A stretch of 64,000 nucleotides of DNA, from the NCBI RefSeq assembly GCF_029625905.1, contig NZ_JARTLM010000002.1:1-64000 (forward strand), read 5' to 3'. The position numbers were made by a program, and so were the translations under genes. This document shows, in pieces, positions 49,996 to 62,870 of this stretch. The DNA is from Hydrogenovibrio sp. 3SP14C1. GTDB lineage: Bacteria; Pseudomonadota; Gammaproteobacteria; Thiomicrospirales; Thiomicrospiraceae. Each line of letters opens with the position of its first letter. The first letter of the stretch is position 1. Below the pieces are notes generated by a model. That model did no database searches, had not been told where the DNA came from, and saw only the letters and a program-made list of their open reading frames with translations.

Positions 49996-50964
49996 TTGAC
50001 AACGCTTCACACCATACAATTTCATTTAACTCCTGAAGATAATGATGCACTGGCCAACCTTTGCGGGTGGCACAGTGAGCATTTGTCGCAACTTGAATTG
50101 CGCTTAGGGGTTGAAATAAACCATTTAGGGTTTAAATTCAGTGTCACAGGGTTGGCAGAACGCTTGGTGCAAGCAGAACAGTTTATTCGTGACCTGTATC
50201 AGATGGCACAAAAAGAGCCACTGGATCCACCAAAAATTCATATTGCGTTGCAGTCGTTGGGATTTGATGAAGCAAAAGCAATGGATGAAGATCAGTTATT
50301 GATCAAGACGCGAAAGAAAACGATTAAAACGCGTAACGCCAATCAAGCCAATTACATTCAATCTGTAAAAGATTATGATGTCAGTTTTGGTATTGGGCCT
50401 GCCGGAACCGGTAAAACCTATTTAGCGGTTGCAACAGCGGTAGAGGCGTTGGAGTCAGAGCAAGTTCGCCGCATTATTTTGACCCGCCCAGCAGTAGAAG
50501 CCGGCGAAAAGCTCGGCTTTTTACCAGGAGACCTAAATCAAAAGGTAGATCCGTATTTGCGCCCTCTATTTGATGCGTTATTTGAAATGCTTGGTTTTGA
50601 AACAGTTGAAAAACTGATCGAAAAACATATTATTGAAATTGCGCCGCTTGCTTTTATGCGAGGTCGTACATTAAATGAATCCTTTATTATTTTAGATGAA
50701 GCGCAAAACACGACCACCGAACAGATGAAAATGTTTTTGACTCGAATCGGTTTTGGGTCAAAAGCAGTGGTGACGGGGGATATTACGCAATGTGATTTAC
50801 CGAATCATCAGCGCTCAGGGTTAAGACATGTGATTGAAGTGTTGGAAGGTGTACCGGGAATAGGGTTTACCTTTTATCAGTCGCAAGATGTAGTTCGTCA
50901 TAACCTGGTACAAAAGATTGTTCAAGCTTATGATCAATTTGATAGAAGGAGTGCGGCAAAATGA
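49996..50964 (+). CDS. ybeZ: PhoH-like ATPase
   Basis: 322 residues. [16 protein letters not shown] is Walker [12 protein letters not shown] Walker [13 protein letters not shown] follows; the N-terminal region includes [11 protein letters not shown]. It begins with TTG at 49996 since no ATG is in frame, and the upstream ATG frame is closed. YbeZ works with YbeY in RNA processing. It overlaps ybeY by 4 bases. Confidence 0.93.
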   Translation: MTTLHTIQFHLTPEDNDALANLCGWHSEHLSQLELRLGVEINHLGFKFSVTGLAERLVQAEQFIRDLYQMAQKEPLDPPKIHIALQSLGFDEAKAMDEDQLLIKTRKKTIKTRNANQANYIQSVKDYDVSFGIGPAGTGKTYLAVATAVEALESEQVRRIILTRPAVEAGEKLGFLPGDLNQKVDPYLRPLFDALFEMLGFETVEKLIEKHIIEIAPLAFMRGRTLNESFIILDEAQNTTTEQMKMFLTRIGFGSKAVVTGDITQCDLPNHQRSGLRHVIEVLEGVPGIGFTFYQSQDVVRHNLVQKIVQAYDQFDRRSAAK

Positions 50965-51443
50965 TACACTTAGATTATCAAGTAGCAGTCGAAGAGATTG
51001 ATGAAGCTGAACTACCAACTTATGAACAATGTTTAAAGTGGGTAGAAGCCGCCTTATTGGATGATCGCTTGGATGGTGAAACGGAGTTGACGGTTCGTAT
51101 CGTTGATGAAGATGAAATCCAAACACTTAATCGGGATTATCGAGGAAAAGATAAGACGACGAACGTCTTGTCTTTTCCTTTTGAAAATCCACCGGTTTTA
51201 GTGGATTTAGGTGAAGAGTTGCCTTATATCGGTGACTTGGTGATTTGCGCCGCCGTGGTGTTGCAAGAAGCAAAAGCGCAACACAAACCACTTGAAGCTC
51301 ATTGGGCTCATATGGTTGTTCATGGGTGTTTGCATCTGCAGGGGATGGATCATATGGAAGATGATGAGGCCATTGAAATGGAAGCGCTTGAGGCAGAGAT
51401 TTTGGCTGATCTCGGCTATGACTCCCCTTACGAATCGAATTGA
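50961..51443 (+). CDS. ybeY: rRNA maturation endoribonuclease YbeY
   Basis: 160 residues. The zinc site H-x3-H-x5-H is in [18 protein letters not shown], and [16 protein letters not shown] is the other conserved block. YbeY is a single-strand endoribonuclease for rRNA 3' ends and quality control. Overlaps the preceding gene (ATGA) and is followed by a 140-base gap. Confidence 0.96.
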   Translation: MIHLDYQVAVEEIDEAELPTYEQCLKWVEAALLDDRLDGETELTVRIVDEDEIQTLNRDYRGKDKTTNVLSFPFENPPVLVDLGEELPYIGDLVICAAVVLQEAKAQHKPLEAHWAHMVVHGCLHLQGMDHMEDDEAIEMEALEAEILADLGYDSPYESN

Positions 51444-51585
51444 TTTAAAGCACTGATTAGTGTGTTTCTTTTATACTCTCTCATTTCCAATGATTTTTTC
51501 TATTGAAATATTCGAAGTCATTCGCATATAACAACTAGAGAGTATAGGCTTAATTTAAGGCAGTAAACCGGAGTGAAAAAAATTC

Positions 51586-52521
51586 ATGAGTGACAGTAGT
51601 AGCGGCTCTTCTTGGTTTGAAAAACTTTCTAAGTTGTTTTCAGATGAACCGGAGAGCCGGGCAGATTTAGATTCATTTTTGCAAGAAGCCCAAGCACAGG
51701 ACTTGATTGATAAAGATGCACTGTTAATGATCCAAGGTGTTTTGGATGTGTCGGAAGCGCGTGTTCGAGATGTGATGATTCCAAAAGTGCAAATGTCTTG
51801 TGTGGATGAAGCAGATGAATTAGATGTCATTTTGGAGAATATGTTGGATGCGGCGCATTCACGTTATCCGGTGTTGTCGGCGGATACTGATGAAGTCATT
51901 GGGATTCTATTGGCCAAAGACGTCTTAAGAGCTGTTGTGAAGCATCAGCTAACCGATAAGTCTCAGCTTGAAGAACTTTATCGAACGCCCGTATTAGTGT
52001 CGGAGAGTAAACGTCTAAACGTATTGCTTCGAGAGTTTAAAAACAGTCGTAATCATATGGCCTTAGTGGTCGATGAATATGGTGAAGTTGCCGGGTTAGT
52101 CACTATCGAAGATGTTTTGGAACAAATTGTTGGTGACATTGAAGATGAACATGACGAAGATGATGATAATATTCAAAAGCATATTTCCGGTGCTTATGCT
52201 GTAAAGGCGATTACATCATTGGATGAATTCAATCAGTTCTTTAATACAACGTTTGAAGATGAATTGCTGGAAACAATTGGCGGGATTGTCGCCAAGCGAC
52301 TAGGCAAAATTCCAGAAGAGGAAGAAGTCTTTGAAATTGAAGGATTAAGGCTCACCGTTTCAAAAGCTGATGAGCGTCGCGTGGAAAGCTTTTTGGTAGA
52401 AGAAAAATCGGTGTTTGACGAAGAAAAAGCGAACTCAGAAAATGAGGCGCAAGATTCAGAGGCTGTGGCCGATGAGACAGACCAACCAGCAGAAGCCGCC
52501 GAATCGGACGTTTCTCGCTAG
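51586..52521 (+). CDS. corC: CorC/HlyC family CBS domain protein
   Basis: 311 residues. VRDVMIPKVQMSCV and GILLAKDVLRAVVKHQ, VLVSESKRLNVLLREF, HMALVVDEYGEVAGLVTIED are the two CBS domains; FNTTFEDELLETIGGIVAKRLGK the transporter-associated domain. The tail is acidic. Linked to Mg/Co efflux. Last before lnt, with a 14-base gap. Confidence 0.95.
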   Translation: MSDSSSGSSWFEKLSKLFSDEPESRADLDSFLQEAQAQDLIDKDALLMIQGVLDVSEARVRDVMIPKVQMSCVDEADELDVILENMLDAAHSRYPVLSADTDEVIGILLAKDVLRAVVKHQLTDKSQLEELYRTPVLVSESKRLNVLLREFKNSRNHMALVVDEYGEVAGLVTIEDVLEQIVGDIEDEHDEDDDNIQKHISGAYAVKAITSLDEFNQFFNTTFEDELLETIGGIVAKRLGKIPEEEEVFEIEGLRLTVSKADERRVESFLVEEKSVFDEEKANSENEAQDSEAVADETDQPAEAAESDVSR

Positions 52522-52535
52522 CCATAATTGACCTT

Positions 52536-54071
52536 ATGAAACGATTTTTTTCTTTTTTTAAACCCAGTAAACGCCTATTAAGTGCGTTTGGCTTGGGTGC
52601 GCTTATGGTGTTTGCTCATGCACCGGTGGGGATTCCCCCTCTAGCCGTGATTGCTTTGGCTGGCCTTTTCTGGCTTTGGTTTAAAGCGGAATCTAAAAAA
52701 GAAACCACTCAACTCGGGCTTTGGTTTGGGCTTGGTTTTTTTGGGGTGGGCGTCAGCTGGCTCATCTCGAGTATGTATATCTATGCGGACGTCAATTTAG
52801 GCCTCGCAATTCTAGCAACTTTCATTTTTATTTTATTCCTTTCTCTGTATTTCATGCTGGCCGGCTGGCTGGTCGGTTTATTGAAAAGTGCGGATAAGCC
52901 AGGCTTTAGCTGGTTATTGGTTATGCCGACCGTGTGGGTGTTTGCAGAATGGTTGAGGGCAAGTTTATTTGGCGGCTTTCCTTTTTTAATGACTGGGAAC
53001 TCACATTTACTGACCTGGCTGGATGGATATGCGCTTGTTTTAGGCGTATTAGGCGTCAGTTGGGCAGTCGCAATGACGGCTGGGATTTTGTTGTGGTTAT
53101 ATGAAGTCAGAGCATGGATTGGAGCGAGCTTTATATTAGCCTCGCTTTGGTTGACAGGTGCCGCTTTAAAAAATGTGCAGTGGGTTGAACCGACAGGCAA
53201 GCCAGTGAAAGTGGCTTTGCTGCAGGGAAATGTTAAGCAAGACCAAAAATGGGATCGAGCGCAATTTATTCCTACACTGAAAACCTATGTTGGTTTGACA
53301 AAGCAAAATTTGGATGCGGATTTAATTGTTTGGCCGGAAACGGCTGTGCCAGCTTATTATGATACGGTTGAAAAAGGTGTATTGCGTTCTTTTATTAAAG
53401 ACGCACAGTTATTAGAAACCGACGTCCTAATGGGGGTGATTACCCGAAACCGACAAACCGGTGAGTATTACAATGCTTTGGTCAATGCTCGAAATCCCGA
53501 ACAGGTATACCATAAAAAACATTTGGTGCCATTCAGTGAATATTTTCCGTTTTCCAAAATTTTAAAAACCTTAAGCCTGATGTTTGATATTCCTTTTTCG
53601 GAATTTTCGCATGGCTCTTTGGATCAAAAGCCTTTGGCCTTAGGTGAACATTTAGTGGGTGTCTCGGTGTGTTATGAAATGGCATTTGGAGAAGAGTTGG
53701 CCGACTCTGCCAAGGCATCAAGTTACTTGGTGACAGTCAGTAATGATGCTTGGTTTGCGCACACCTTTGAACCCGCACAACAGGTTCAGGATGTGCAAAT
53801 GCGAGCGATTGAATTGGGGCGGGAAATTGCACGAACGACTAATACGGGTTATACCGTGATTGTCGATACGCAAGGGCAAATCAAACAAAAGATTCCCCCG
53901 TATGAAACAGGGGTGTTGAGAGGAGAAGTTCAACCCTATTCGGGGACAACGCCTTATGCGGAATGGAAACAAATTCCGTTTTTATTGTTGTTGAGTGTGA
54001 TCATGAGTTTTTTAGCAGCGCGTAAAATAATGTTGTTGCCTTTGGTGCAAGCTAAAAAAACGAAATCTTAA
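52536..54071 (+). CDS. lnt: Apolipoprotein N-acyltransferase
   Basis: 511 residues with N-terminal membrane helices and a periplasmic nitrilase-like domain: Glu in LIVWPETAVPAYY, Lys in NPEQVYHKKHLVPFSEYFP and Cys in VGVSVCYEMAFGE make the catalytic triad. It adds the third acyl chain to lipoproteins, which this window's lipoprotein genes would need. RBS is weak. A terminator follows. Confidence 0.96.
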   Translation: MKRFFSFFKPSKRLLSAFGLGALMVFAHAPVGIPPLAVIALAGLFWLWFKAESKKETTQLGLWFGLGFFGVGVSWLISSMYIYADVNLGLAILATFIFILFLSLYFMLAGWLVGLLKSADKPGFSWLLVMPTVWVFAEWLRASLFGGFPFLMTGNSHLLTWLDGYALVLGVLGVSWAVAMTAGILLWLYEVRAWIGASFILASLWLTGAALKNVQWVEPTGKPVKVALLQGNVKQDQKWDRAQFIPTLKTYVGLTKQNLDADLIVWPETAVPAYYDTVEKGVLRSFIKDAQLLETDVLMGVITRNRQTGEYYNALVNARNPEQVYHKKHLVPFSEYFPFSKILKTLSLMFDIPFSEFSHGSLDQKPLALGEHLVGVSVCYEMAFGEELADSAKASSYLVTVSNDAWFAHTFEPAQQVQDVQMRAIELGREIARTTNTGYTVIVDTQGQIKQKIPPYETGVLRGEVQPYSGTTPYAEWKQIPFLLLLSVIMSFLAARKIMLLPLVQAKKTKS

Positions 54072-54090
54072 GCGGTTATCTAGACAGGGC

Positions 54091-54117
54091 AAAAACAGCC
54101 AGGCCTGGCTGTTTTTT
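54091..54117. terminator. Bidirectional terminator with the CCAGGCCTGG palindrome
   Basis: AAAAACAGCC-AGGCCTGGCTGTTTTTT stem with U-runs on both strands between convergent lnt and the YbeL-like gene. Its centre is one of the nine palindromes. Confidence 0.85.
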
Positions 54118-54126
54118 AAAAAGAAA

Positions 54127-54501
54127 TTAAATAGATTTTTCTGAATTCATCGCTGCAGTCAGTCGTAACTTGAGAATCATCAATTCAGTTGGATCCGACA
54201 GGCTGAGCGCTTTTTCTTCCAAATATTTTTCAACCACCGGTAAGTCCATTTCAATAAAAGATTCCACGCCTTCATTGAATTCTTCTAAGTACTCTGCCAG
54301 TTGAAAAATATCCGCTTTGACATCTTCTTGAACTTGAGCCACTTCTTCGCGACTCAATTCTTCCAGAACCGATTCCTTTTCTTCAACTTTGTGTACTGCT
54401 TTGCCGAGTAAATCCCAGCTTTTCATGTCTGCTTTAATGAGCGACTCTTTTGCTTTTTCCAGTATGTGACGGTAGGCAGCCAACATTTTATTTTCACTCA
54501 T
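54127..54501 (-). CDS. YbeL-like helical protein lacking the zinc ribbon
   Basis: 124 residues from ATG 54501 (MSENKMLAAYRHILEKAKES). The helical AVHKVEEKESVLEELSREEV and VAQVQEDVKADIFQLAEYLEE resemble the N-terminal domain of YbeL (DUF1451), which in E. coli also adjoins leuS. The C-terminal zinc ribbon of that family is absent. Divergent from leuS. A start at 54591 would run into the leuS leader and is rejected. Confidence 0.7.
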   Translation of the reverse strand: MSENKMLAAYRHILEKAKESLIKADMKSWDLLGKAVHKVEEKESVLEELSREEVAQVQEDVKADIFQLAEYLEEFNEGVESFIEMDLPVVEKYLEEKALSLSDPTELMILKLRLTAAMNSEKSI

Positions 54502-54526
54502 TTTTACATCCTCTAATTTGTTATAA

Positions 54527-57208
<2,682 letters not shown>

Positions 57209-57234
57209 TCAATTCGGTTTAAGAGAGGAATAGG

Positions 57235-57780
57235 ATGATTCAGCGTTTAATCATGACTCAATTTAGCCAGGCCTGGCTTGTCAGAATTCGGGTGTTTGCG
57301 ATTTTGGGCTTGGTTTTAACGTTGACCGCATGTGGATTTCACTTAAAAGGGGTTGGTAAAAATGCTGTGGCCACATTTAAGTCGATTGAACTGGTCAATA
57401 CCGATGGGGTTCGCGCGGATGTTTTACGTTCGTTAGAGCAACAGCTTAAAGCGTCTAATGTCAAAATTGTTAACAATATGGCGGAGGCGGAAATTGTGCT
57501 GTCATTTCAACCGACGGGGTATACCGTGTCTCGAACCAGTATCAGTGGCCAAGGGGATGCGTCATCTGAATTAATTAAAATGATGCAGCCGATTCGGGTT
57601 GAAGAAGTCGCCACAGAAAAAGAGCTCTTGAAAACGGTTGTACAAGTTTATCGAGATCGGCGTATTGATAATGCGGCGGCGTTAGCGTCTAACCGTGAAC
57701 TGCGTTCAATTCAGCAACAAATGGCCAATGATATTGCCGTGCAAATTATTGACCGAATCAATCGTTCTCAACTTAATTAG
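57235..57780 (+). CDS. lptE: LPS-assembly lipoprotein LptE
   Basis: 181 residues. The lipobox LTAC (Cys33) is followed by GFHLKGVGKNAVATF, the LptE signature GFHL. ATG 57235 has AGGAATAGG just ahead and allows a longer signal peptide; an ATG at 57253 is possible. LptE plugs LptD in LPS export. Standard place after leuS. Confidence 0.92.
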   Translation: MIQRLIMTQFSQAWLVRIRVFAILGLVLTLTACGFHLKGVGKNAVATFKSIELVNTDGVRADVLRSLEQQLKASNVKIVNNMAEAEIVLSFQPTGYTVSRTSISGQGDASSELIKMMQPIRVEEVATEKELLKTVVQVYRDRRIDNAAALASNRELRSIQQQMANDIAVQIIDRINRSQLN

Positions 57781-57799
57781 GGTGGCTAGGTAACTTTTT

Positions 57800-58816
57800 A
57801 TGATTATGGCGCCGGCTTTTTTAAAGCAGTTACAAAACCCTAATTTTGAAATTAAACCTATCACTTTGATTTATGGTGAAGAACCATTGTATGTGCGTCG
57901 TGCCTTAGATGGACTGCGTGAGTTGCTTAAGTCACAAGAGTATTTTCAGCGTGACCGGTATGAAGTGGATGCAAGCTTCAAGTGGGCTGACCTGAAAATG
58001 GAAACCCAGGCGGGGACCTTGTTTGCGGATCGTCGTATTATTGAATTGGATATGCCGAAAGGCACGCCGGGTAAGGAAGGAGGGGCCTTTATTCAAGAAT
58101 GGGCCAATGCCCTGCATGATTTACCTCCTGAAATTTGCTTGGTGGTAACTTGTGAAAAGCTTGATGGACGACAACTGAAATCCAAATGGGTACAGGCGAT
58201 TGAAGCGCACGGCTGGGTGGTACAATCCAAACCGATTGAAGGCGTTGGACTGCTTAAGTGGTGCCAGAACCGTGCACAAGAAGCCGGACTCAGCTTGGAT
58301 GAAGAAGCAGCGGGTTTGTTATCTGAAAGGGTGGAAGGGAATTTATTGGCGGCGGACCAAGAAATGGAAAAGCTGGCGTTGCTTTTTCCAGCAGGCACGG
58401 CGTTAACCGCACAGAATATTATTGATAATGTCGCGGACCAAGCGCATTACCAGTTGTTTGCGTTAAGTACGGCGATGTTGTTGGGTCGAACGCAATATGC
58501 GTTACAGATTTTACACCGATTGCAACAGGAAGGACTTGAAGCGCCGATTGTGCTTTGGCTGCTTTCCAAAGAATTACGACAATTGATTTCAATCGCCCAA
58601 AAACAACAGACATTGTCTTTGCCCCAAGTTTATAAACAATTACGTATTTGGTCTTCCAAGCAAGGTGAGTTTAGCGCAGCTTTGCAACGTCATGACTTGG
58701 CTTATTGGCAAAGTTTATTGAATGTCGCGCTACAGGTTGATTTAACGATTAAAGGGCTTCGGAAAGGCGATGAATGGTTAAGTCTTTCAGAACTGGTTTT
58801 CAAAATTTCGCAATAA
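57800..58816 (+). CDS. holA: DNA polymerase III delta subunit
   Basis: 338 residues. PITLIYGEEPLYVRRALDGL, FADRRIIELDMPKGTPGKEG and NAADQEMEKLALLFPAGT-type blocks (here LLAADQEMEKLALLF) and ILHRLQQEGLEAPIVLWLL are HolA. It is the clamp-loader wrench. Order lptE-holA is conserved. Confidence 0.95.
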   Translation: MIMAPAFLKQLQNPNFEIKPITLIYGEEPLYVRRALDGLRELLKSQEYFQRDRYEVDASFKWADLKMETQAGTLFADRRIIELDMPKGTPGKEGGAFIQEWANALHDLPPEICLVVTCEKLDGRQLKSKWVQAIEAHGWVVQSKPIEGVGLLKWCQNRAQEAGLSLDEEAAGLLSERVEGNLLAADQEMEKLALLFPAGTALTAQNIIDNVADQAHYQLFALSTAMLLGRTQYALQILHRLQQEGLEAPIVLWLLSKELRQLISIAQKQQTLSLPQVYKQLRIWSSKQGEFSAALQRHDLAYWQSLLNVALQVDLTIKGLRKGDEWLSLSELVFKISQ

Positions 58817-58869
58817 TTTTTAAAGAACAAGCACCTTAATAAAGGTAAATGATAGAGAGTGGAGTGGAT

Positions 58870-60138
58870 ATGACGGAACAACAATTGGATGTTAAAGCCT
58901 ATATGCAGAAACTGGGACAGCAAGCCAGAGAAGCTTCCCGTCAATTGATGGTGGCGACCACTCAGCAGAAGAATACCGCTTTGTTGAATATTGCAACCGC
59001 ATTGGAAGATCAGTCTGAGATTTTAAAAGCTGAAAATGCTAAAGATTTAGAGCAAGGTAAAGCGAATGGATTGGATGCGGCGATGCTGGATCGTTTGGCC
59101 TTGACTGATAAAGTGATTCACGGAATGGCGACAGGGTTGCGACAAATTGCTGCTTTGAATGATCCTATTGGTGAAATTTCTGACATGAATTATCTGCCTT
59201 CTGGTATCCAAGTCGGCAAAATGCGTGTGCCTTTAGGGGTGGTAGGGATTATTTATGAATCACGCCCGAATGTGACGATTGATGCAGCGGCATTATGTTT
59301 GAAATCTGGAAATGCGGCCTTGTTGCGTGGTGGGTCTGAAGCGGCTTATTCAAATCGTGCCTTAGCCAAGTGTATCCAATCAGCTTTGAAAGAATCCGGG
59401 CTTTTGCCTACAGCGGTGCAAGTAGTGGAAACGACAGATAGAGCGGCAGTGGGTGAAATGATTGCCATGCCGAAATATGTCGATGTCATTATTCCTCGGG
59501 GGGGGAAAGGCCTGATCGAACGAATCAGTGAAGGCGCAAAGGTGCCGGTGATTAAACATTTGGACGGTATTTGTCATGTCTATATTGATGATGATGCCGA
59601 TGCGGATAAAGCGACGCGCGTTGCCTTTAATGCCAAAACCCATCGCTATGGCGTGTGTAATGCGATGGAAACGTTGCTGATTGCAGATTCGCGTGCCTGT
59701 GAAATTCTACCAGGCCTGGTAGAAATGTATGAAGCCAAAGGGGTGGAGTTACGCGGCTGTGAACGAACACGCGCCATCAGTGATATGAAGTCGGCCACGG
59801 AAGAAGATTGGGCGACGGAATATTTAGCGCCGATTCTGTCCATCAAAGTAGTGGAGGATGTGGATGAAGCGATTGAGCATATTACACAGTATAGCTCAGG
59901 GCATACCGAATCGATTATTACTGAGAACTTAACAACTTCTCGTCAGTTTTTGGCTCGTGTAGACTCCAGTTCAGTGATGGTGAATGCTTCAACCCGTTTT
60001 GCTGATGGGTTTGAGTATGGTTTGGGCGCTGAAATTGGTATCAGTACGGATAAGTTTCACGCCAGAGGGCCAGTTGGTTTGGAAGGGCTGACGTCTCAAA
60101 AATATATTGTGCTCGGGGATGGCTCCATTAGAGAGTAA
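58870..60138 (+). CDS. proA: Gamma-glutamyl phosphate reductase
   Basis: 422 residues from ATG 58870 with GGAGTGG before it. [47 protein letters not shown] and the catalytic Cys in [14 protein letters not shown] are present; the end [16 protein letters not shown] is typical. It makes glutamate semialdehyde in proline synthesis. The upstream frame start at 58849 is not preferred. Confidence 0.96.
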   Translation: MTEQQLDVKAYMQKLGQQAREASRQLMVATTQQKNTALLNIATALEDQSEILKAENAKDLEQGKANGLDAAMLDRLALTDKVIHGMATGLRQIAALNDPIGEISDMNYLPSGIQVGKMRVPLGVVGIIYESRPNVTIDAAALCLKSGNAALLRGGSEAAYSNRALAKCIQSALKESGLLPTAVQVVETTDRAAVGEMIAMPKYVDVIIPRGGKGLIERISEGAKVPVIKHLDGICHVYIDDDADADKATRVAFNAKTHRYGVCNAMETLLIADSRACEILPGLVEMYEAKGVELRGCERTRAISDMKSATEEDWATEYLAPILSIKVVEDVDEAIEHITQYSSGHTESIITENLTTSRQFLARVDSSSVMVNASTRFADGFEYGLGAEIGISTDKFHARGPVGLEGLTSQKYIVLGDGSIRE

Positions 60139-60161
60139 CTCTGTTGGTGAGAAAGCTGATG

Positions 60162-60782
60162 TTAAGCTTTTACTGCCGTCAGTAACACTTCCTTTGCCTG
60201 GCAGATTGCGTGGAAAATTTCGGCTTTTCCACCCTTGTCTGGGTGATGAATTTGAGAGAGTTTTCGATATTGTGTCTGAACTTTTTTGGGGGTGATGTCG
60301 GCTTCAATCTCTAGTGTCTGCTTGGCCTTTTCAACCTCTTGTTCACTATAAAATAAAGTGTCTTTGTGACCAAGACTTTCCCAAAACCCATCAATTAAAT
60401 CAATCACGTCTTGTTCTTGTGTGTGAATAAACGTTTCATAATCAAGGTAGTATGTTTTAACCCCGTCAATTTCAGATATTTTTTGCGCCGTGTCTTCTTT
60501 AAGAGTTGAGTCTAAATAGATATCCAGCGTATGAATGTTTAAGGCACCTTTCTTCTCTGTGTGCCATTTGTCTTGCAGTCGATATAGCAGGTGAAACAGT
60601 AAAAAGTGCGCCCGGAAAAGCTCTAAAGGTTCCAGAGACGGGGTGAATTGATCAAAGCCTAAGGAAACTAATCGTTTCATTAGATCATATTCTTTAATCG
60701 GTTCGCCGTTTGAAAGCAGCTGGTAAACAGCTTCTTCAAATAAGGGCGGGATTTGAGGAATTGTCATATGAATATTTGACAT
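60162..60782 (-). CDS. DnaJ-related protein with C-terminal J domain
   Basis: 206 residues from ATG 60782. The N-terminal part (LFEEAVYQLLSNGEPIKEYD, LELFRAHFLLFHLLYRLQD) is of the DNA-J related protein type; the C-terminal TPKKVQTQYRKLSQIHHPDKGGKAEIF is a J domain with HPD. It can stimulate a DnaK. Divergent from nadD; the longer start at 60827 would overlap nadD. Confidence 0.88.
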   Translation of the reverse strand: MSNIHMTIPQIPPLFEEAVYQLLSNGEPIKEYDLMKRLVSLGFDQFTPSLEPLELFRAHFLLFHLLYRLQDKWHTEKKGALNIHTLDIYLDSTLKEDTAQKISEIDGVKTYYLDYETFIHTQEQDVIDLIDGFWESLGHKDTLFYSEQEVEKAKQTLEIEADITPKKVQTQYRKLSQIHHPDKGGKAEIFHAICQAKEVLLTAVKA

Positions 60783-60821
60783 AGTTGCTATAATAACAAA
60801 AAAACCTAAAGAGAGTCTTTT

Positions 60822-61451
60822 TTGCAAATCAAACGTTTAATCGGCATCAATGGCGGTACTTTTGACCCCATTCATTTTGGGCACTTACGCCCTGCCTTGG
60901 AAGTGGTTCATGCGCTTCACTTGGATGAAATGCGTTTTATTCCAGCCTATCAACCGGTTCACCGAGCTTCTCCGACTGTTTCGGCACAGCAACGATGTGA
61001 AATGGTTCAATTGGCCATTCAAAATCAACCGCATTTTAAACTGGATACCATTGAATTGGATTTAGGGGGCGCGTCTTATACCGTCAATACCTTGGAAGCC
61101 CTTAAGCAATCTGAACCGGATGCAACCCTAGTGTTGATGATGGGAACAGATGCGTTTGCTAAATTTAACCAATGGCATGACTGGCAAGGTATTTTGAATC
61201 TTGCGAATATTGTGGTGATACATCGCCCGGGTGAGCCTGTTCCAAGAGAAGGTGAAGTCGGTAAAATTTTTGTGGATCACTGGGTGCCGACTTTAACGGA
61301 AGAGTTTGGTCAGATTGTCGATTTGCCAGTGACGCAATTAGATTTAAGTGCCACGGCGTTACGATCTTATTTAAAAAATGGCGATCCGGTTGATTATTTA
61401 ATGCCGGAAAGTGTCGCCCGCTATATATATGAACATCAGCTTTACCAATAG
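60822..61451 (+). CDS. nadD: Nicotinate-nucleotide adenylyltransferase
   Basis: 209 residues from TTG 60822 (no ATG near; GAGAG upstream). GINGGTFDPIHFGHLRPA is the nucleotidyltransferase GxFDPxHxGH motif; LVLMMGTDAFAKFNQWHDW and DLSATALRSYLKNG follow. NAD synthesis. Leads the nadD-rsfS-rlmH operon. Confidence 0.95.
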   Translation: MQIKRLIGINGGTFDPIHFGHLRPALEVVHALHLDEMRFIPAYQPVHRASPTVSAQQRCEMVQLAIQNQPHFKLDTIELDLGGASYTVNTLEALKQSEPDATLVLMMGTDAFAKFNQWHDWQGILNLANIVVIHRPGEPVPREGEVGKIFVDHWVPTLTEEFGQIVDLPVTQLDLSATALRSYLKNGDPVDYLMPESVARYIYEHQLYQ

Positions 61452-61469
61452 AAGAGAGTGATTGAATAC

Positions 61470-61832
61470 ATGATGGATAATCAACAAGTAGAAGCGTTAA
61501 TCGTCAGTACGTTAGAAGATAGTAAAGCACGAGATATTCAAGTTTTGGATGTATCAAAGCTGTCTTCTTTTACCGATAAGATGGTGGTTGCAACCGGTAC
61601 CTCAACTACGCATGTGCGTTCTACCGGTAATGCGGTGGCGCAGGCGTTTAAAGAAGCAGGTGAACCGCCAATGGGAGTGGAAGCAGGGCCCGAACCTGAC
61701 TGGGTTTTGGTTGATCTTGGAAATGCCATTGTTCATGTGATGACAGAGTCAGCTCGCGCGCACTATCAGCTGGAAAAATTATGGAACATTAAGCCAGGTG
61801 AAGGCGAGGATATCAGTTCAGCGAATGGCTGA
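61470..61832 (+). CDS. rsfS: Ribosomal silencing factor RsfS
   Basis: 120 residues from ATG 61470. ARDIQVLDVSKLSSFTDKMV, GTSTTHVRSTGNAVA, DWVLVDLGNAIVHVM and YQLEKLW are RsfS. It blocks 30S-50S joining in starvation. A GTG at 61458 is an alternative. Close behind nadD. Confidence 0.96.
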   Translation: MMDNQQVEALIVSTLEDSKARDIQVLDVSKLSSFTDKMVVATGTSTTHVRSTGNAVAQAFKEAGEPPMGVEAGPEPDWVLVDLGNAIVHVMTESARAHYQLEKLWNIKPGEGEDISSANG

Positions 61833-61864
61833 TATTCGCCGACATTTATTAGGCCTTTAAACTT

Positions 61865-62335
61865 GTGAATATACACTTTATTGTCGTTGGGCAAAAGATG
61901 CCTGTCTGGGTTCAAACGGGCTATGCCGAATATGTGAAACGCTTGCCCAAAGCGTGTACCTTAAAGCTGGTAGAGCTCCCTATGGCAACGCGGGGTAAGT
62001 CTGGATCCGTTGCACAATATAAAACAGAAGAAGCGAAACGTATCCTAGCTGCAGTGCCGAAAGGTGCCAAACTGATCGTATTAGATGAAAAAGGTCAGGA
62101 GCCGAGTACGGTTCAATTTTCTCAAAAACTGGATGACTGGTTGGCTTCCGGGCAGGATGTCGCGTTGGTAGTCGGTGGGCCAGACGGATTAGATGCCAGT
62201 TTGATTCAACAAGCAGAATGGAAATGGGGGCTTTCTAAACTTACCTTGCCTCATCCGTTGGTCAGGGTTCTAGTGGCTGAACAAATCTACCGCGCCTGGT
62301 CTGTATTGCAAAACCATCCTTATCATCGAGAATAA
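61865..62335 (+). CDS. rlmH: 23S rRNA pseudouridine1915 N3-methyltransferase
   Basis: 156 residues from GTG 61865 (MNIHFIVVGQKMPVWVQTGY). LIVLDEKGQEPSTVQFSQKL, VVGGPDGLDASLIQQAEWKW and the closing YRAWSVLQNHPYHRE are RlmH, SPOUT fold. No penicillin-binding gene follows, unlike many relatives. Confidence 0.97.
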   Translation: MNIHFIVVGQKMPVWVQTGYAEYVKRLPKACTLKLVELPMATRGKSGSVAQYKTEEAKRILAAVPKGAKLIVLDEKGQEPSTVQFSQKLDDWLASGQDVALVVGGPDGLDASLIQQAEWKWGLSKLTLPHPLVRVLVAEQIYRAWSVLQNHPYHRE

Positions 62336-62478
62336 ATCTACGATTCTTTTTTCGAATCTTTTTTCCTAAACTAGTTTTTTTACGTATTCATGGGTACAAT
62401 GGATTTGCCTTTAAAGTCAAAGTGTTATCAAGATATGCTTTGATGGAAGCGCTTTTAAATCATGAAAAGAGGTGACTT

Positions 62479-62730
62479 ATGGATTTAGCAGGTTTAATCA
62501 CATTTTTAATTATTGGTGCTTTAGCCGGTTGGCTTGCAGGTTTATTAATGAAAGGCCGAGGATTTGGGTTACTCGGTAATATTGTCGTTGGGGTTGTTGG
62601 TGCATTTATCGGTGGGTTTGTGTTTGGGTTGATCGGTATTGTCACGACGAGTATTTTAGGTACGATTGTCAGTGCGACAGTCGGCGCAGCAATTCTCTTG
62701 TTCTTAGTCGGAGTGCTTAAAAGAGCTTAA
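62479..62730 (+). CDS. GlsB/YeaQ/YmgE family membrane protein
   Basis: 83 residues, glycine-rich with three helices: FLIIGALAGWLAGLLMKGRG, FGLLGNIVVGVVGAFIGGFV, VSATVGAAILLFLVG. The K-G-R-G loop is typical of this stress-induced family. Single gene with GAGG start site and a terminator behind. Confidence 0.92.
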   Translation: MDLAGLITFLIIGALAGWLAGLLMKGRGFGLLGNIVVGVVGAFIGGFVFGLIGIVTTSILGTIVSATVGAAILLFLVGVLKRA

Positions 62731-62764
62731 AAAGTATGGATTGCATCTTTTAATACGCTTTAAT

Positions 62765-62792
62765 GAAAAACCACTAGGCCTGGTGGTTTTTT
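62765..62792 (+). terminator. Terminator after the GlsB-type gene
   Basis: AAAAACCACTAGGCCTGGTGGTTTTTTT stem with a CTAGGCCTGG centre, close to the window palindrome. Confidence 0.85.
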
Positions 62793-62870
62793 TATGTTGA
62801 TATTCGTGACCGGAGCCCATTTTTAGGATAGGATGATTTTGAAAATACTCCCGGTTAACAGGTGAATTAA

